Below are positions 17,901 through 26,474 of a stretch of DNA of 35,780 bases, piece after piece (position 1 is the stretch's first letter; every line of letters begins with the position of its first letter). Made by a program: the position numbers and the translations under genes. Below the pieces are notes generated by a model that saw only the letters and a list, made by a program, of their open reading frames with translations, was not told the DNA's origin and ran no database searches. Source of the DNA: Paludibacteraceae bacterium. GTDB taxonomy: Bacteria; Bacteroidota; Bacteroidia; Bacteroidales; Paludibacteraceae. The stretch lies in NCBI GenBank assembly GCA_016283095.1, contig JAEEMG010000086.1, forward strand, positions 1 through 35,780, in the 5' to 3' direction.

Positions 17901-18579
17901 CTTCTTCACCACATCCTATACCACGAAGTCTACCGATCTCAAATGTAGGGATAAGCAACACCATATACTCCTTATCATCCATATCCTTTTCAATCTTCGA
18001 CATTGAAACGACTCTACAAAAATCGGCTTTATTTGGTGTTATTCCTTGTGCATGGGCTCCGTAATCTATCACACAAGGATCTGGAAAAATTCTTTGGTAA
18101 TCATCGTTATCTTTGATATCAAAGACTACTTTGGCTGTATTTTGTGTAGCATTTGCTATCCTACATTTCTCTTTTGGACATACAACCAATGACACCCATG
18201 GACGTAAACGACCATTTGCTCCTGGACTCGCCGGTGTGAATCGCCATGCGAAATCTGGTTCCCAAAACTCTATATATGGCAAATAATCATTTGAAAAGCC
18301 TACTTCTCCATCACTTGGTTTGAAAAGTTTGATGGCAGACGCATTAATACCCAAGATATCGGATGGACCAGCCAAATCCAATATCTTGTCCAAACATCTA
18401 GTCTCTACTTTCTGACTATTGTTTATCAAATTAACAGATGTCGCTAATCTAACTGTAGGATGAAGGTTATAATTTTCGATGCCGTTTCCTACGACCTCTC
18501 CTAATGTGTCTTTCTCACTTATTTTGCAACTTATACCTTTCCTTACCCATGGAAAGAAATAATTTTGTTTATTCTCCAT
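14956..18579 (-). CDS. Very large hypothetical protein, member B of the conserved giant-protein set
   Basis: This 1207-residue protein has no signal peptide. It opens with FFPWVRKGI (8-16), then YLPYIEFWEPDFAWRFTPAS (99-118) and GRLRPWVSLVV (123-133). A related start (FLPWVRQG, YFPAIEFDRPDLPWLFTPA, GRLRPWL-LVVV) is what I recall in uncharacterised proteins of actinobacteria and Chitinophaga-type bacteria. Near the end (about 1114-1162) it has DDVVIVGFRINLSEA and HGYLLVFEQDP, again matching a recalled family motif of GFDLT-EEARG and PGWFFV-QE-P. Between them lie long basic helical stretches. No enzyme signature is seen. The gene overlaps the end of the DUF6603-like gene by 11 bases. Conservation at both ends suggests an intact protein rather than a decaying one. 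Confidence 0.78.
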   Translation of the reverse strand: MENKQNYFFPWVRKGISCKISEKDTLGEVVGNGIENYNLHPTVRLATSVNLINNSQKVETRCLDKILDLAGPSDILGINASAIKLFKPSDGEVGFSNDYLPYIEFWEPDFAWRFTPASPGANGRLRPWVSLVVCPKEKCRIANATQNTAKVVFDIKDNDDYQRIFPDPCVIDYGAHAQGITPNKADFCRVVSMSKIEKDMDDKEYMVLLIPTFEIGRLRGIGCGEEDLENIDLQKSSWGSSFEEQNKEHKNPWMFPVYKHWSFVAGKGSFETLVKKIGVNSEATDSIKVDVSQMGDGFDYSTLNEVPERKLIDMPTAIKTFNRVDSRYPDSTKKGEDVLADRLKSLLTKNSVFDENGRQTVGGLIIPDKDDPWVVPPVYGAKHIMATSLDEENAEWMNQINLDVNYRAAAGLGKKVVQLHQEEFVGRAWKQLDYINELNEIIHNKELAAKLDKSLKNRTFPFLRPLKGRDKIREKKVLSRLMVKLPSMNKTKTRHKTKEGVSVSSIMGENDIPQSFASASFRRVSSYLSKMSGNVDLQTVSDKIAESHIYKNQTPEYGLFPKKELLQSAALEIRNRLMIKIFKNHFRDCIKDEKNVMDLELKYGVYSRMSSYYSFIEPKLEIKNNSKFLAPYQHEIEYDLFRKAISLYMMRGVNDLLIPGVSIAGADFEKKFEEAVRLRFRNPNMIGIRNKEYVEILGNQISISRIRKREGEDDFIYIYNIDKIIEECDHNSEVAKHCRLLKNYYHPFQKFSKNSVIAYSSLIKKDYYDNPVSYYTDMRQEKFKDKSPFRINLLDKEEREDIVKLGYDTCFAPNYYNPNNFFDPWIANQLKEKYPKMLTDLKDSLWYTPDFIVIDKDYFESNNKVQFFESINDIMNFAPNLRGINEDLDSIFELQDILDSMPKAEASETRSNTSDIEGLQEEMYKNEPREDNLESVKTFFEVYMNNKDLQDKYIEQLLSTKHPIMAYPMFPEPTYYYLKELSDRFVLPSIGEIPQNSISMYINNAAFIESYLCGMNTEMGKELLWREYPTDQRGSYFRKFWDTEVDKDSIINDKYFDVNPLHQWKGKLGENHLDEKGQLLQFVIKAELIKTYPSTKIYLQKSDDKYHRIISEGSVILPSSQAFLRDDVVIVGFRINLSEAIGNPPNNHGYLLVFEQDPVNNDFMMAGSAQNKNMVNDLIKVVTPVIYSKHVFAIASEIYKKALKKSN

Positions 18580-21500
18580 CTCTTACTTTTTCTTTATTAA
18601 GACTTTCAACAATACATTTGTCAAGATTATTGATATATCGCTTGAATCCTGACGCGTCTCTTCTTGCCGATGGCATTCTCGTCACAAACTTGTCATTTAG
18701 ATTGATTACTCTGCTGTATGCCAAATCTGTCTTCTTTGTTAATGATTTCGAAGCTTTGTTTTTCTTCGCACTTTTGTCTCCAGACAATGAAGCATACAAC
18801 TGTTGCCACTCATTCGTGTTGAAACTCTTTGATTGATCATCCCAGATTTCCTCCACATCATACGTGACATTTTTAATATTCTCTGAATTCTTGACGTCAA
18901 AGTTGTTTCCGAGCTTAAAGCCACTGTCCATATCCTTATATGAAGAGGCAGCAAGCTTTTCGTCATCAGTAAGATTCTTTATCAATGACGGTGCAAAAGA
19001 GTCTTTATTTAGTTTATATTCTCCAGACGCACTGTCTTCTCTTTTTGCCGTTGGAGTTTCATCGCCAATCGTAACAGAAGAAATCTCAATCTTTCTGTAA
19101 TCATCTATCTCTTTTTCGCCATATCTCTCCATATCTGTGTTGAGAGGTACTGCACATTGGCTAAAACTTATCAAATCTGACGGGCAAACTATGTCATTTT
19201 GTTTTTTAGAGTTTAACATATAAACTAATTTGCCTGAATCATCAGATGATATGGTTTCCCAATTCTCACTTTTGTTCCACTCTTCATAGAACAAAGAATA
19301 TACCTTAACAAGTTCTCTTTGACTGTCATTTTGCTTTTTGCCCCATGTGACATCGAAATCAACACCAACTTCAAAGAACAATATTTTGACATATGCTGTT
19401 CCTTTCGCATTCCATTGTGCAGGTCCACTCAACTCGAATGACAATCTGACGCTTAACAATGTTCTTCCGAAAGCCTTCAATGTGACTCCGGCTCCTGTTT
19501 TTATTTTGAAATAGAATGGCTTAAACTGGAATAAAGCATCAAAAAACAGATATCCGCTAATACCCCATCCGTGAGACTCCGCCTTAATGTCGACCCTTGC
19601 TCCAAACTGAACTGTATTTGAAGTTATAGCAAAATATGCCTGAAGCGACATCTTGACAAAGCTATATTTAAGTCCTATGCTTAGTCGTTTCATTTCAGCA
19701 GGCAGGTCAAATCCTTTTGGTGGCTGGTAATCTGGATGGAATCCTCCTACACTAAGGATGAATCCCTTTGTCGATCCTGCCCAATAAATTCGTAAGGCCA
19801 TATCGCCTTCCAAATTCAAACCTACCAGTTTAGAATCATGTATTGAGGCATCGAAGAATAGTCCTTTGGAAAGTTCTATTCCTCCCATAAAACTTACATT
19901 GATAGAGAGTAACGAGTCTGATGAAGACGTCACCTTTATCGATAGTTCGCCCGCTATGATAACCTTGAGGTCTGGTCCCTGAATAAACAGTCCGAGATCC
20001 GCTTTAAGCAGTTCTCCCCATGTCAATTGGGCAAGAAAACCGAAATAAAACTGATTGTCGGCATAAGGATAATAAACAGAAAGATTTTCGAGTACCTTGC
20101 CAAGATTGTTTTCCAAATCCTTCACGAAAAGTACAGAAGATAAAACTCCTTCATACAATGCTGTACGCAGCTTGTCGACACTCAATCCTCTGTTGATACC
20201 CAATGATCCTCCTATTCCATTCAATACGAATCCCATTCCGAGCTGTATTCCAGGATTAAACTGGAAATTAAGGGCTCCAGCAAAAGAGAATGGATCCATT
20301 GTTAGCAAGAAGAACGTCTGCACTCCAAATTTCTCCAAGATTTCAAGTGAAAATGCTCCGGTGACCTTATCCTTATCCCAATTCAACATTCCGGCACCAG
20401 TCACACATGAGGTATCGATTGCTATTCCTAATCCCGTAGGATACTTGAATTCTGGAGATAGATTGAAGTCGCCCAACTTTCCTTTCGAATCTAGGACATT
20501 ACATGTACATCCTATTCCTAAATCGTTAAACGATATCGCAAAACCATGCAGGTTGGCGGTGAATGATGTGCAGACTTTAGATACTAAATTTCCATCCTTA
20601 CCTCCTATCTCTACACAGATATTGCTGAACTTTATTCCCTGGAACTCAATGTTGGTCTCCAATGGAATCTCAACATAGAAACTTCCGTCTATGCTGAATC
20701 CTTTCTTTATTGTGTAAGCCAGTTTGAGTTCCTCAAGATTGATCTCAATGTCTTTCTGAAGTATCTTATTGAAAAACGCATTCTGATTCTTAAGCTTCAA
20801 AAGCAGTTTAAGGTTGTTAGCCGCTCCACTCACACCCGCATCAAACGAATCATCATCGTATGAGAAGAACACAGACAACGGATAATCATCGATACTCAGA
20901 TCAGCAACTTTCGTACTGAATATCTGAAGTGTATTATTGGGGGTTCTACCAAATTTAGCGGAGGCCTCTACTTTAATTGCCTCTCCACTAAACAATGGCT
21001 TCATACCAAGTTTTAATTTCTCCTTGGAGTAGATGAACAGGCCAAAACTCTTGTCTTTATCGCCACCAGCGTTTACTGAGAAACCTCCATTCAGCGACAA
21101 TTTATGATTGTCACCAATGCCAATTTCAGTTTTTCCTTTACCTAATATTTTAGGAATGATGTATACTCCCGTCTTTTCAGAGCCTTTATCAATTTCCTTT
21201 TTTCCTACAAATGCAGTAAGCTGTAACTTGAGTTCTGAATCTCCTGAAGAAAGATTGCACAAATCAACGGATACAAATTTATCTTTCGCATTAAAGGAGC
21301 AATTAGGAAGCTTAAAATTGTCTAATCCGAATTTAGGGAGCGACGGCATATCCTTTATGCCAAGATCTTTGCCATCCAGTGCGTTCAGAATCTCCTTGAT
21401 GGATGTTGTACTGTTGGCCCAAGTCTTGATATTATATAGAGTCTCTGGAAAATCAGAGCCCTTGGAAATCGTGTCTGACGGCAATGTTTCGAACAGACTC

Positions 21501-23548
21501 TCTCTATATTTGTTCAACGCATCTCCAACACTTTCCACATATGCTGACGTTGCATAACCGTTGATAGACGTCTTCAACGACATCCACAATCCAGTCATCA
21601 CATCAGCGACTATCTTTTCTGCCTTATCTTCAATCTGTAACTGGGACAATGATTTTTTTGTCAGATCGGCTACCGCATTTGCAATAGATTCATAGTGATA
21701 GTCAAAATCTGTTGGCAGGACACTAACCAACTCATTCTGAATTGTCTCAAGAAAACCGTCAACTGAGAATCCCTCTATCTCAACGGTTTTTGATTCTTGC
21801 TTATACTCAAGAATGTTATCTCTAAACAGATACTCCGAAGCTCTGGCAACAGAGTCTATTGAATAATAGAAATTCTCAGCCCAATTTTCCTCAACTGCAT
21901 CATCCACTTCATTTTTCAAAGATGAATATGCGGAAAGCACAGCCGAAACAACGCCCTGGGTAAAGTCATCATTTTTTGTGATCTTATCAATTTCAGTCTC
22001 TCCAAAGTTGTCTATCACACACTCCTCAAGAGACTTGAAACATAGATTCTTGACATCATCCTTTAATACGTCGACAACATTATCAATCTTTCTTTCAGTC
22101 AACGCGTCTCTGACGTCGTCCTTTATCTTGAACAGAAGCGAATTTCTATTTCCATTATTATAAAGTTCGACATCCTTTTTGATCTTTTCCTTTATGTTGA
22201 CATTGATTCGTTTTTGGATATCGAGCACGCCCTTCACTTCTGCCTTTCCTTTCGACTTCAAAAATAGCGAATAGACAAGTTTATCACTCGAATTGAAGTC
22301 GACGGTGCTGCCCTTGAAAGCCTTCACCACAGCTATTATCTTTCCTAGCAGTAGCTGGGCATCAGAAATATTATCGATTTTATAGACAGTCTTCAGGTAT
22401 CCCAATGGATCCGTAAATATCTTAGTTATCAGATTCCATTTCAAGGTAACTATCTTTATCGAGCAATCAAATGTGCTTCTTATTTGCTCATTTGGAATGA
22501 ACGTCTCCAATCTGACAGTCTTTTCCTCTATGATTCCCATGAGGTCGAGGATGCAGTATATCTGCTTGAACACCCTGGCTATCTTATTGTACCCTACCTT
22601 ACCCTTTTCCAGCAATGCGTCCATCTTTGAATTAGCCTCGTCCAACCTCACCTGAAGATATGGAGTTGGAATATATCCAATTTCAAAGCTGTTATCAATA
22701 GAACAAAGCCTGAAATATTCTTGTTCGTCTGCAATTTCAGCCTCTGCTGCATCTATCTCATCCTGACATTCAATCAATTCCGCTTCAGTGGCTTCAAACA
22801 TACCTTCAATGAGGTTTTGTCCAGACTCTTTTACTGTATGGATCAAATCTTTTACGTCATCTCTAAATACATCTTTAGTATTTTGAAGCAAAAGAATAAG
22901 CACATAGTCCAAAATTCGCTTTCCGAAATTCTCGGTGAAATATGTTTTTTTTATGAATTCACCAAAACCTTCAGCATCATCCGCTATATTTTTCCATTCT
23001 ACATCAGAGAACTTCTTTATTAGGCTTACAACATTCTTCACCTGATTAAACAGATCCTTAATCTTATCTATATCAAGACCATCACCCGTGCCGTTAGATG
23101 ATTTATTGACACTATAAGCCAAATCCTGAAACAGAGATTTCGTCACTGAAAAATTCGAATCAGAAGAAGATTCCGCATATTTATCCATCAATCCGTTCCA
23201 ATCCACTTTGCTGCCCATCTCAATTATTTCAGATACACTCTGCTGTAACTGTAGTGTTGAGCTGACAAGGGATTTGAAAAGATCTATAATTTCATTGGAT
23301 TTGCAGTTAGAAATATCGTATCCTAACTTCTTTATGATTTCATTAATGAATCTTTCTAAAATAGAAACACCTTCTTTTGGATCAGTCAACGCCTTATTCT
23401 TAAAGTCGTCCCATGTCATATTGTCAGCAGACAATCCATCCAAGATGTCTTTTACTATAGTATCTTTTACTTTAGAAAGTACTTGTCCTATATTAGAGAC
23501 AAATTTTTCTACAATTTCCAAAGAATTATCTTTTTCGCTATTATCCAT
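18569..23548 (-). CDS. Giant DUF6603-like protein, first gene of the operon
   Basis: This 1659-residue protein lacks a signal peptide and membrane helices. Residues 1 to about 760 are mainly charged helices, probably coiled coils, with many Asp, Lys and Glu. From about 770 to 1450 the sequence switches to short alternating strands with glycine turns (SLNGGFSVNAGGDKDKSFGL and many similar), as in a long beta-rich scaffold. Within it, GIGGSLGINRGLSVDKLR (about 1105-1125) and FYFGFLAQLTWGELLKADLG (about 1164-1185) resemble the DUF6603 signature of GG-LGINR-VDVDALR and FGPMA-LGWG-P. The last 200 residues are more polar and may be disordered. DUF6603 has no known function and occurs in bacteria and fungi. 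The helical N-terminal half looks like an addition to the DUF6603-like part. The gene follows the operon promoter and its stop overlaps the next start. Confidence 0.78.
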   Translation of the reverse strand: MDNSEKDNSLEIVEKFVSNIGQVLSKVKDTIVKDILDGLSADNMTWDDFKNKALTDPKEGVSILERFINEIIKKLGYDISNCKSNEIIDLFKSLVSSTLQLQQSVSEIIEMGSKVDWNGLMDKYAESSSDSNFSVTKSLFQDLAYSVNKSSNGTGDGLDIDKIKDLFNQVKNVVSLIKKFSDVEWKNIADDAEGFGEFIKKTYFTENFGKRILDYVLILLLQNTKDVFRDDVKDLIHTVKESGQNLIEGMFEATEAELIECQDEIDAAEAEIADEQEYFRLCSIDNSFEIGYIPTPYLQVRLDEANSKMDALLEKGKVGYNKIARVFKQIYCILDLMGIIEEKTVRLETFIPNEQIRSTFDCSIKIVTLKWNLITKIFTDPLGYLKTVYKIDNISDAQLLLGKIIAVVKAFKGSTVDFNSSDKLVYSLFLKSKGKAEVKGVLDIQKRINVNIKEKIKKDVELYNNGNRNSLLFKIKDDVRDALTERKIDNVVDVLKDDVKNLCFKSLEECVIDNFGETEIDKITKNDDFTQGVVSAVLSAYSSLKNEVDDAVEENWAENFYYSIDSVARASEYLFRDNILEYKQESKTVEIEGFSVDGFLETIQNELVSVLPTDFDYHYESIANAVADLTKKSLSQLQIEDKAEKIVADVMTGLWMSLKTSINGYATSAYVESVGDALNKYRESLFETLPSDTISKGSDFPETLYNIKTWANSTTSIKEILNALDGKDLGIKDMPSLPKFGLDNFKLPNCSFNAKDKFVSVDLCNLSSGDSELKLQLTAFVGKKEIDKGSEKTGVYIIPKILGKGKTEIGIGDNHKLSLNGGFSVNAGGDKDKSFGLFIYSKEKLKLGMKPLFSGEAIKVEASAKFGRTPNNTLQIFSTKVADLSIDDYPLSVFFSYDDDSFDAGVSGAANNLKLLLKLKNQNAFFNKILQKDIEINLEELKLAYTIKKGFSIDGSFYVEIPLETNIEFQGIKFSNICVEIGGKDGNLVSKVCTSFTANLHGFAISFNDLGIGCTCNVLDSKGKLGDFNLSPEFKYPTGLGIAIDTSCVTGAGMLNWDKDKVTGAFSLEILEKFGVQTFFLLTMDPFSFAGALNFQFNPGIQLGMGFVLNGIGGSLGINRGLSVDKLRTALYEGVLSSVLFVKDLENNLGKVLENLSVYYPYADNQFYFGFLAQLTWGELLKADLGLFIQGPDLKVIIAGELSIKVTSSSDSLLSINVSFMGGIELSKGLFFDASIHDSKLVGLNLEGDMALRIYWAGSTKGFILSVGGFHPDYQPPKGFDLPAEMKRLSIGLKYSFVKMSLQAYFAITSNTVQFGARVDIKAESHGWGISGYLFFDALFQFKPFYFKIKTGAGVTLKAFGRTLLSVRLSFELSGPAQWNAKGTAYVKILFFEVGVDFDVTWGKKQNDSQRELVKVYSLFYEEWNKSENWETISSDDSGKLVYMLNSKKQNDIVCPSDLISFSQCAVPLNTDMERYGEKEIDDYRKIEISSVTIGDETPTAKREDSASGEYKLNKDSFAPSLIKNLTDDEKLAASSYKDMDSGFKLGNNFDVKNSENIKNVTYDVEEIWDDQSKSFNTNEWQQLYASLSGDKSAKKNKASKSLTKKTDLAYSRVINLNDKFVTRMPSARRDASGFKRYINNLDKCIVESLNKEKVRDGE

Positions 23549-23598
23549 CTATATCTAAGTAAGAAAAGCTATTGCAACTAATTATTATCAAGTCTTTA

Positions 23599-23606
23599 CA
23601 AATATA
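23599..23606 (-). promoter_or_regulatory. Candidate promoter -7 box of the giant-gene operon
   Basis: The minus strand reads TATATTTG, an exact TAnnTTTG match, 50 bases upstream of the first ATG. The -33 position holds only A/T-rich sequence. A second candidate, TAAATTTG, is at 23691-23698. No strong Shine-Dalgarno precedes the first gene, which is usual in this phylum. Confidence 0.5.
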
Positions 23607-23756
23607 ATGATTTTTTCTTACCTTTCTTTATTTTAAAAGAAAATTTTGAATAAATATTGAAAATCAGTATTCATTTTCAAATAAGATTCGCAAATTTATG
23701 AGCATTTTAGTTGATTTGAAATGAAGACGAGGTTGAATCACGTCTACATACAAAAC

Positions 23757-23792
23757 AAAAAAACACTCGCTTTTGCAAGCGAGTGTTTTTTA
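23757..23792 (-). terminator. Terminator of the nqr operon
   Basis: CACTCGCTT (23764-23772) pairs perfectly with AAGCGAGTG (23777-23785) around a 4-base loop, flanked by runs of A and T. It lies 25 bases beyond the stop of nqrF and separates the nqr operon from the giant-gene operon, which has its own promoter just downstream. Confidence 0.93.
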
Positions 23793-23816
23793 TTTAATAA
23801 TCTTTGATTCTGATTA

Positions 23817-25172
23817 TTATCCGCCGAAGTTATCGAAACGGATCATGTCGTCCTCAACACCTAGGCTATGAAGCAAGTCAAGAACTGTCTTTGCCATCAT
23901 TGGAGGTCCACACAAGTAGTACTCACAATCCTCTGGATTCTCGTGCTGCTTCAAGTAGGTATCACCCATCACTGGAGCAACGAATCCTGGTGTATACTTG
24001 ATTCCTGCCGCATCAGCCTTTGGATCTGGACGGTCCAATGCCAAGTGGAAGTGGAAGTTAGGGAAATCCTTCTCCAACTGCAAGAAATCGTCTAGGAATG
24101 GGATCTCCTCAAGTGCACGTGCTCCATAGAAGTAGTGCATTGGACGGTTACGGTCCTCATCTGAGATTCCATGACCCTTCAACATATGCATGATCTGCGC
24201 ACGTAGAGGAGCCATACCGGCACCACCACCGACCCAAATCATCTCTCTTCCTGATCCGTATACTGGACGGAACTCTCCGTAAGGTCCTGACATGAACACC
24301 TTGTCTCCTGGCTTCAAGTTGAAGATATAAGAAGACGCGATACCTGGGTTAACCTCAACGAATGGGCTCTCTCCCGGTGCCAATACATTTGGAACTGGCT
24401 TGCCATCCTCACCAAGGATTGGCTTGTTTGTCTTAGGATCCATCTTGAAGCGAGGCTTCATAGGAGGAGTAGCGATACGCACATTCAATGTGATGATATC
24501 ACCCTCATCTGGATAGTTGGCCATTGAGTATGCACGGATTGTCTCTGTTGGGTTCACACAACGAAGATCAAACATCTTGTTGTTGTTCCAGAAAGGAAGA
24601 TAAACATCACCGATCAACTCTTTATCAAAATCATTGTAGCTGATATCAAATGCAGGAATCTTAATCTGTGCGTAAGAACCTGGCTCGAAGTGCATGTGCT
24701 CACCAGCTGGTAAAGCAACCTTGTACTCCTTGATGAATGTAGCGACGTTTCTGTTTCCAATAACTGTACACTCCCACTCCTTTACGCCCATCACAGACTC
24801 AGGAACCTTGATTGTCATGTCGCCCTTAACCTTAGCCTGACAACCTAGACGCCAGTGTGCTTTCTGCTCCTTACGTGAGAAGAATCCCTTCTCTGAATCA
24901 AGGATCTCACCACCACCCTCTGTGATCTGGCACTTGCACTGTCCACAAGCACCCTTACCACCACATGCTGAAGGCAAGAACACACCGTTAGAAGCCAATG
25001 TTGAAAGCAATGATGAACCAGACTCTACCTCTAGCTCCTTGTCGCCATTGATGCTCAATTTAACAGGACCTGATGCCACCAAAAACTTCTTTGCTACAAG
25101 AAGGATAGCAACAAGAGTCAAAACAACTGCGAGGAATACTCCAATACTTGCTAAAATCAAATTCATGTCCAT
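23817..25172 (-). CDS. nqrF: Na+-translocating NADH:quinone reductase subunit F
   Basis: NqrF is the entry point of electrons: it oxidises NADH and passes electrons through FAD to a [2Fe-2S] cluster. This copy has 451 residues. An N-terminal membrane anchor spans residues 5-27. A ferredoxin-like domain has cluster cysteines at 70, 76, 79 and 111, in a CGGKGACGQC motif plus LGC. An FAD domain has RAYSMANY (213-220), and the NADH-binding segment has WVGGGAGMAP (313-322). The C-terminus DNFGG is typical. It is somewhat longer than the roughly 408-residue Vibrio protein because of an insertion around 240-270 (KMDPKTNK, LGEDGKPVPN) between the FAD and NADH parts. A GGAGG Shine-Dalgarno lies eight bases before the ATG. 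It is the last gene of the operon and is followed by a strong terminator. Confidence 0.98.
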   Translation of the reverse strand: MDMNLILASIGVFLAVVLTLVAILLVAKKFLVASGPVKLSINGDKELEVESGSSLLSTLASNGVFLPSACGGKGACGQCKCQITEGGGEILDSEKGFFSRKEQKAHWRLGCQAKVKGDMTIKVPESVMGVKEWECTVIGNRNVATFIKEYKVALPAGEHMHFEPGSYAQIKIPAFDISYNDFDKELIGDVYLPFWNNNKMFDLRCVNPTETIRAYSMANYPDEGDIITLNVRIATPPMKPRFKMDPKTNKPILGEDGKPVPNVLAPGESPFVEVNPGIASSYIFNLKPGDKVFMSGPYGEFRPVYGSGREMIWVGGGAGMAPLRAQIMHMLKGHGISDEDRNRPMHYFYGARALEEIPFLDDFLQLEKDFPNFHFHLALDRPDPKADAAGIKYTPGFVAPVMGDTYLKQHENPEDCEYYLCGPPMMAKTVLDLLHSLGVEDDMIRFDNFGG

Positions 25173-25188
25173 TTTTTATTCCTCCATT

Positions 25189-25815
25189 TTAGATTTTAAG
25201 ACCTGAGAAACACATGAATGCCATAGCCATAAGTCCTACAGTGATGAATGTTAGTCCAAGGCCTTTCAATGCTGCTGGAGCGGCATTATAGCTCAACTTC
25301 TCACGAATAGCAGCCAAACCTACGATTGCCAATAGCCATCCTAGACCAGAACCCAATGCGTATGCAAGACAGTCGCTCACACCACCGATGTACTGTGTGC
25401 TGTCTGGAGACAATGTGATTCTCTGCTGCATGAATAGTGACGCACCCATGATTGCACAGTTTACTGCGATCAAAGGCAAGAAGATACCCAATGATGCGTA
25501 AAGTGATGGGCTGAACTTCTCTACTACCATCTCAACCAACTGCACAATACCTGCAATAACGGCGATGAATAGGATGAAACTCAAGAATGACAAATCAACA
25601 CCATCTACAAGACAATTTGGTCCAAGAACCTTTGTGTACAATAGGTAGTTGACTGGCAATGTCACGCACAACACGAAAATTACAGCAAGACCAAGTCCTA
25701 ATGCTGTCTTCACATTTTTCGAAACTGCAAGGTAAGAACACATACCTAGGAAAAATGCGAAAATCATATTGTCGACGAAAATCGACCTTACAAATAAACT
25801 AAAAAAATGTTCCAT
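25189..25815 (-). CDS. nqrE: Na+-translocating NADH:quinone reductase subunit E
   Basis: NqrE is a 208-residue integral membrane subunit with six predicted helices and inverted topology relative to NqrD. Cys26 ([10 protein letters not shown]) and Cys120 (AVNCAIMG) are the conserved residues that, with their NqrD partners, hold the intramembrane [2Fe-2S] cluster known from structures of the Vibrio enzyme. Electrons cross the membrane here between NqrF and the flavin of NqrC. The gene starts 23 bases after nqrD and ends 16 bases before nqrF. Its length is close to the usual 198-210. Confidence 0.97.
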   Translation of the reverse strand: MEHFFSLFVRSIFVDNMIFAFFLGMCSYLAVSKNVKTALGLGLAVIFVLCVTLPVNYLLYTKVLGPNCLVDGVDLSFLSFILFIAVIAGIVQLVEMVVEKFSPSLYASLGIFLPLIAVNCAIMGASLFMQQRITLSPDSTQYIGGVSDCLAYALGSGLGWLLAIVGLAAIREKLSYNAAPAALKGLGLTFITVGLMAMAFMCFSGLKI

Positions 25816-25838
25816 ATTCTTTTCCTAAATACCTGTTG

Positions 25839-26456
25839 TTATTTCTCCTGCAATTCAGGGTTCTTTGCTCTCATCGCCCAGATGATGCATCCTAGGATGA
25901 TCAATGCCATTGGAGGCATAAGCATCAAACCACAGTTCATATAACCTGCCTCGTATAAGCAATCAGGAATAACCTGGCAGCCGAACAATGTGCCAGCTCC
26001 GAATAGCTCACGAATGAAAGCTACGATCACCAAGATGATTGCATAACCAAGACCGTTGCCAATACCGTCGATCAATGATTCTACAGGACCGTTAGCCATT
26101 GCGAATGCCTCTAGACGACCCATCAAGATACAGTTTGTGATGATCAATCCGACGTACACTGACAAAGCAACGCTCACATCGTATGCGAATGCCTTCAAAA
26201 CCTCACTTACGATTGTTACCAATGTAGCGACAACAACCAACTGAACAATGATACGAATACGGTTTGGAATAGTGTTTCTCAACAAAGAGATAACAACGTT
26301 TGCTAGAGCAAGAATGATTGTTACCGACAATCCCATTACGATTGCTGGCTCAAGCTGTGCTGTAACTGCAAGCGCAGAGCATATACCAAGCACCTGCACA
26401 GCCACTGGGTTGTTCAAACCAAGCGGTGTAAGAAATGTTTCTTTAAGATTACTCAT
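25839..26456 (-). CDS. nqrD: Na+-translocating NADH:quinone reductase subunit D
   Basis: NqrD is a 205-residue membrane subunit homologous to NqrE and to RnfE. The conserved cluster cysteines are seen as Cys26 (VLGICSALAVT) and Cys109 (ITNCILMGRLEAFA). The N-terminal PLGLNNPVAVQVLG and the GNGLGYA segment are typical of the family. A full AAGGAGG Shine-Dalgarno (26471-26465) stands eight bases before the ATG. It follows nqrC by 18 bases. It works only as part of the six-subunit complex in the inner membrane. Confidence 0.97.
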   Translation of the reverse strand: MSNLKETFLTPLGLNNPVAVQVLGICSALAVTAQLEPAIVMGLSVTIILALANVVISLLRNTIPNRIRIIVQLVVVATLVTIVSEVLKAFAYDVSVALSVYVGLIITNCILMGRLEAFAMANGPVESLIDGIGNGLGYAIILVIVAFIRELFGAGTLFGCQVIPDCLYEAGYMNCGLMLMPPMALIILGCIIWAMRAKNPELQEK

Positions 26457-26474
26457 TTGTATATCCTCCTTATG

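Noticed and set aside
20097-20678. 193-codon plus-strand frame
   Set aside because: It is antisense to the beta-rich part of the DUF6603-like gene, which has recognisable family motifs; the plus-strand product is Pro/Ser/Asn-rich without domain features.
3491-23548. Contractile injection system or prophage
   Set aside because: The size and packing suggested a phage tail or extracellular injection system, but I see no sheath, tube, baseplate, AAA ATPase, LysM or portal signature in any of the six proteins.
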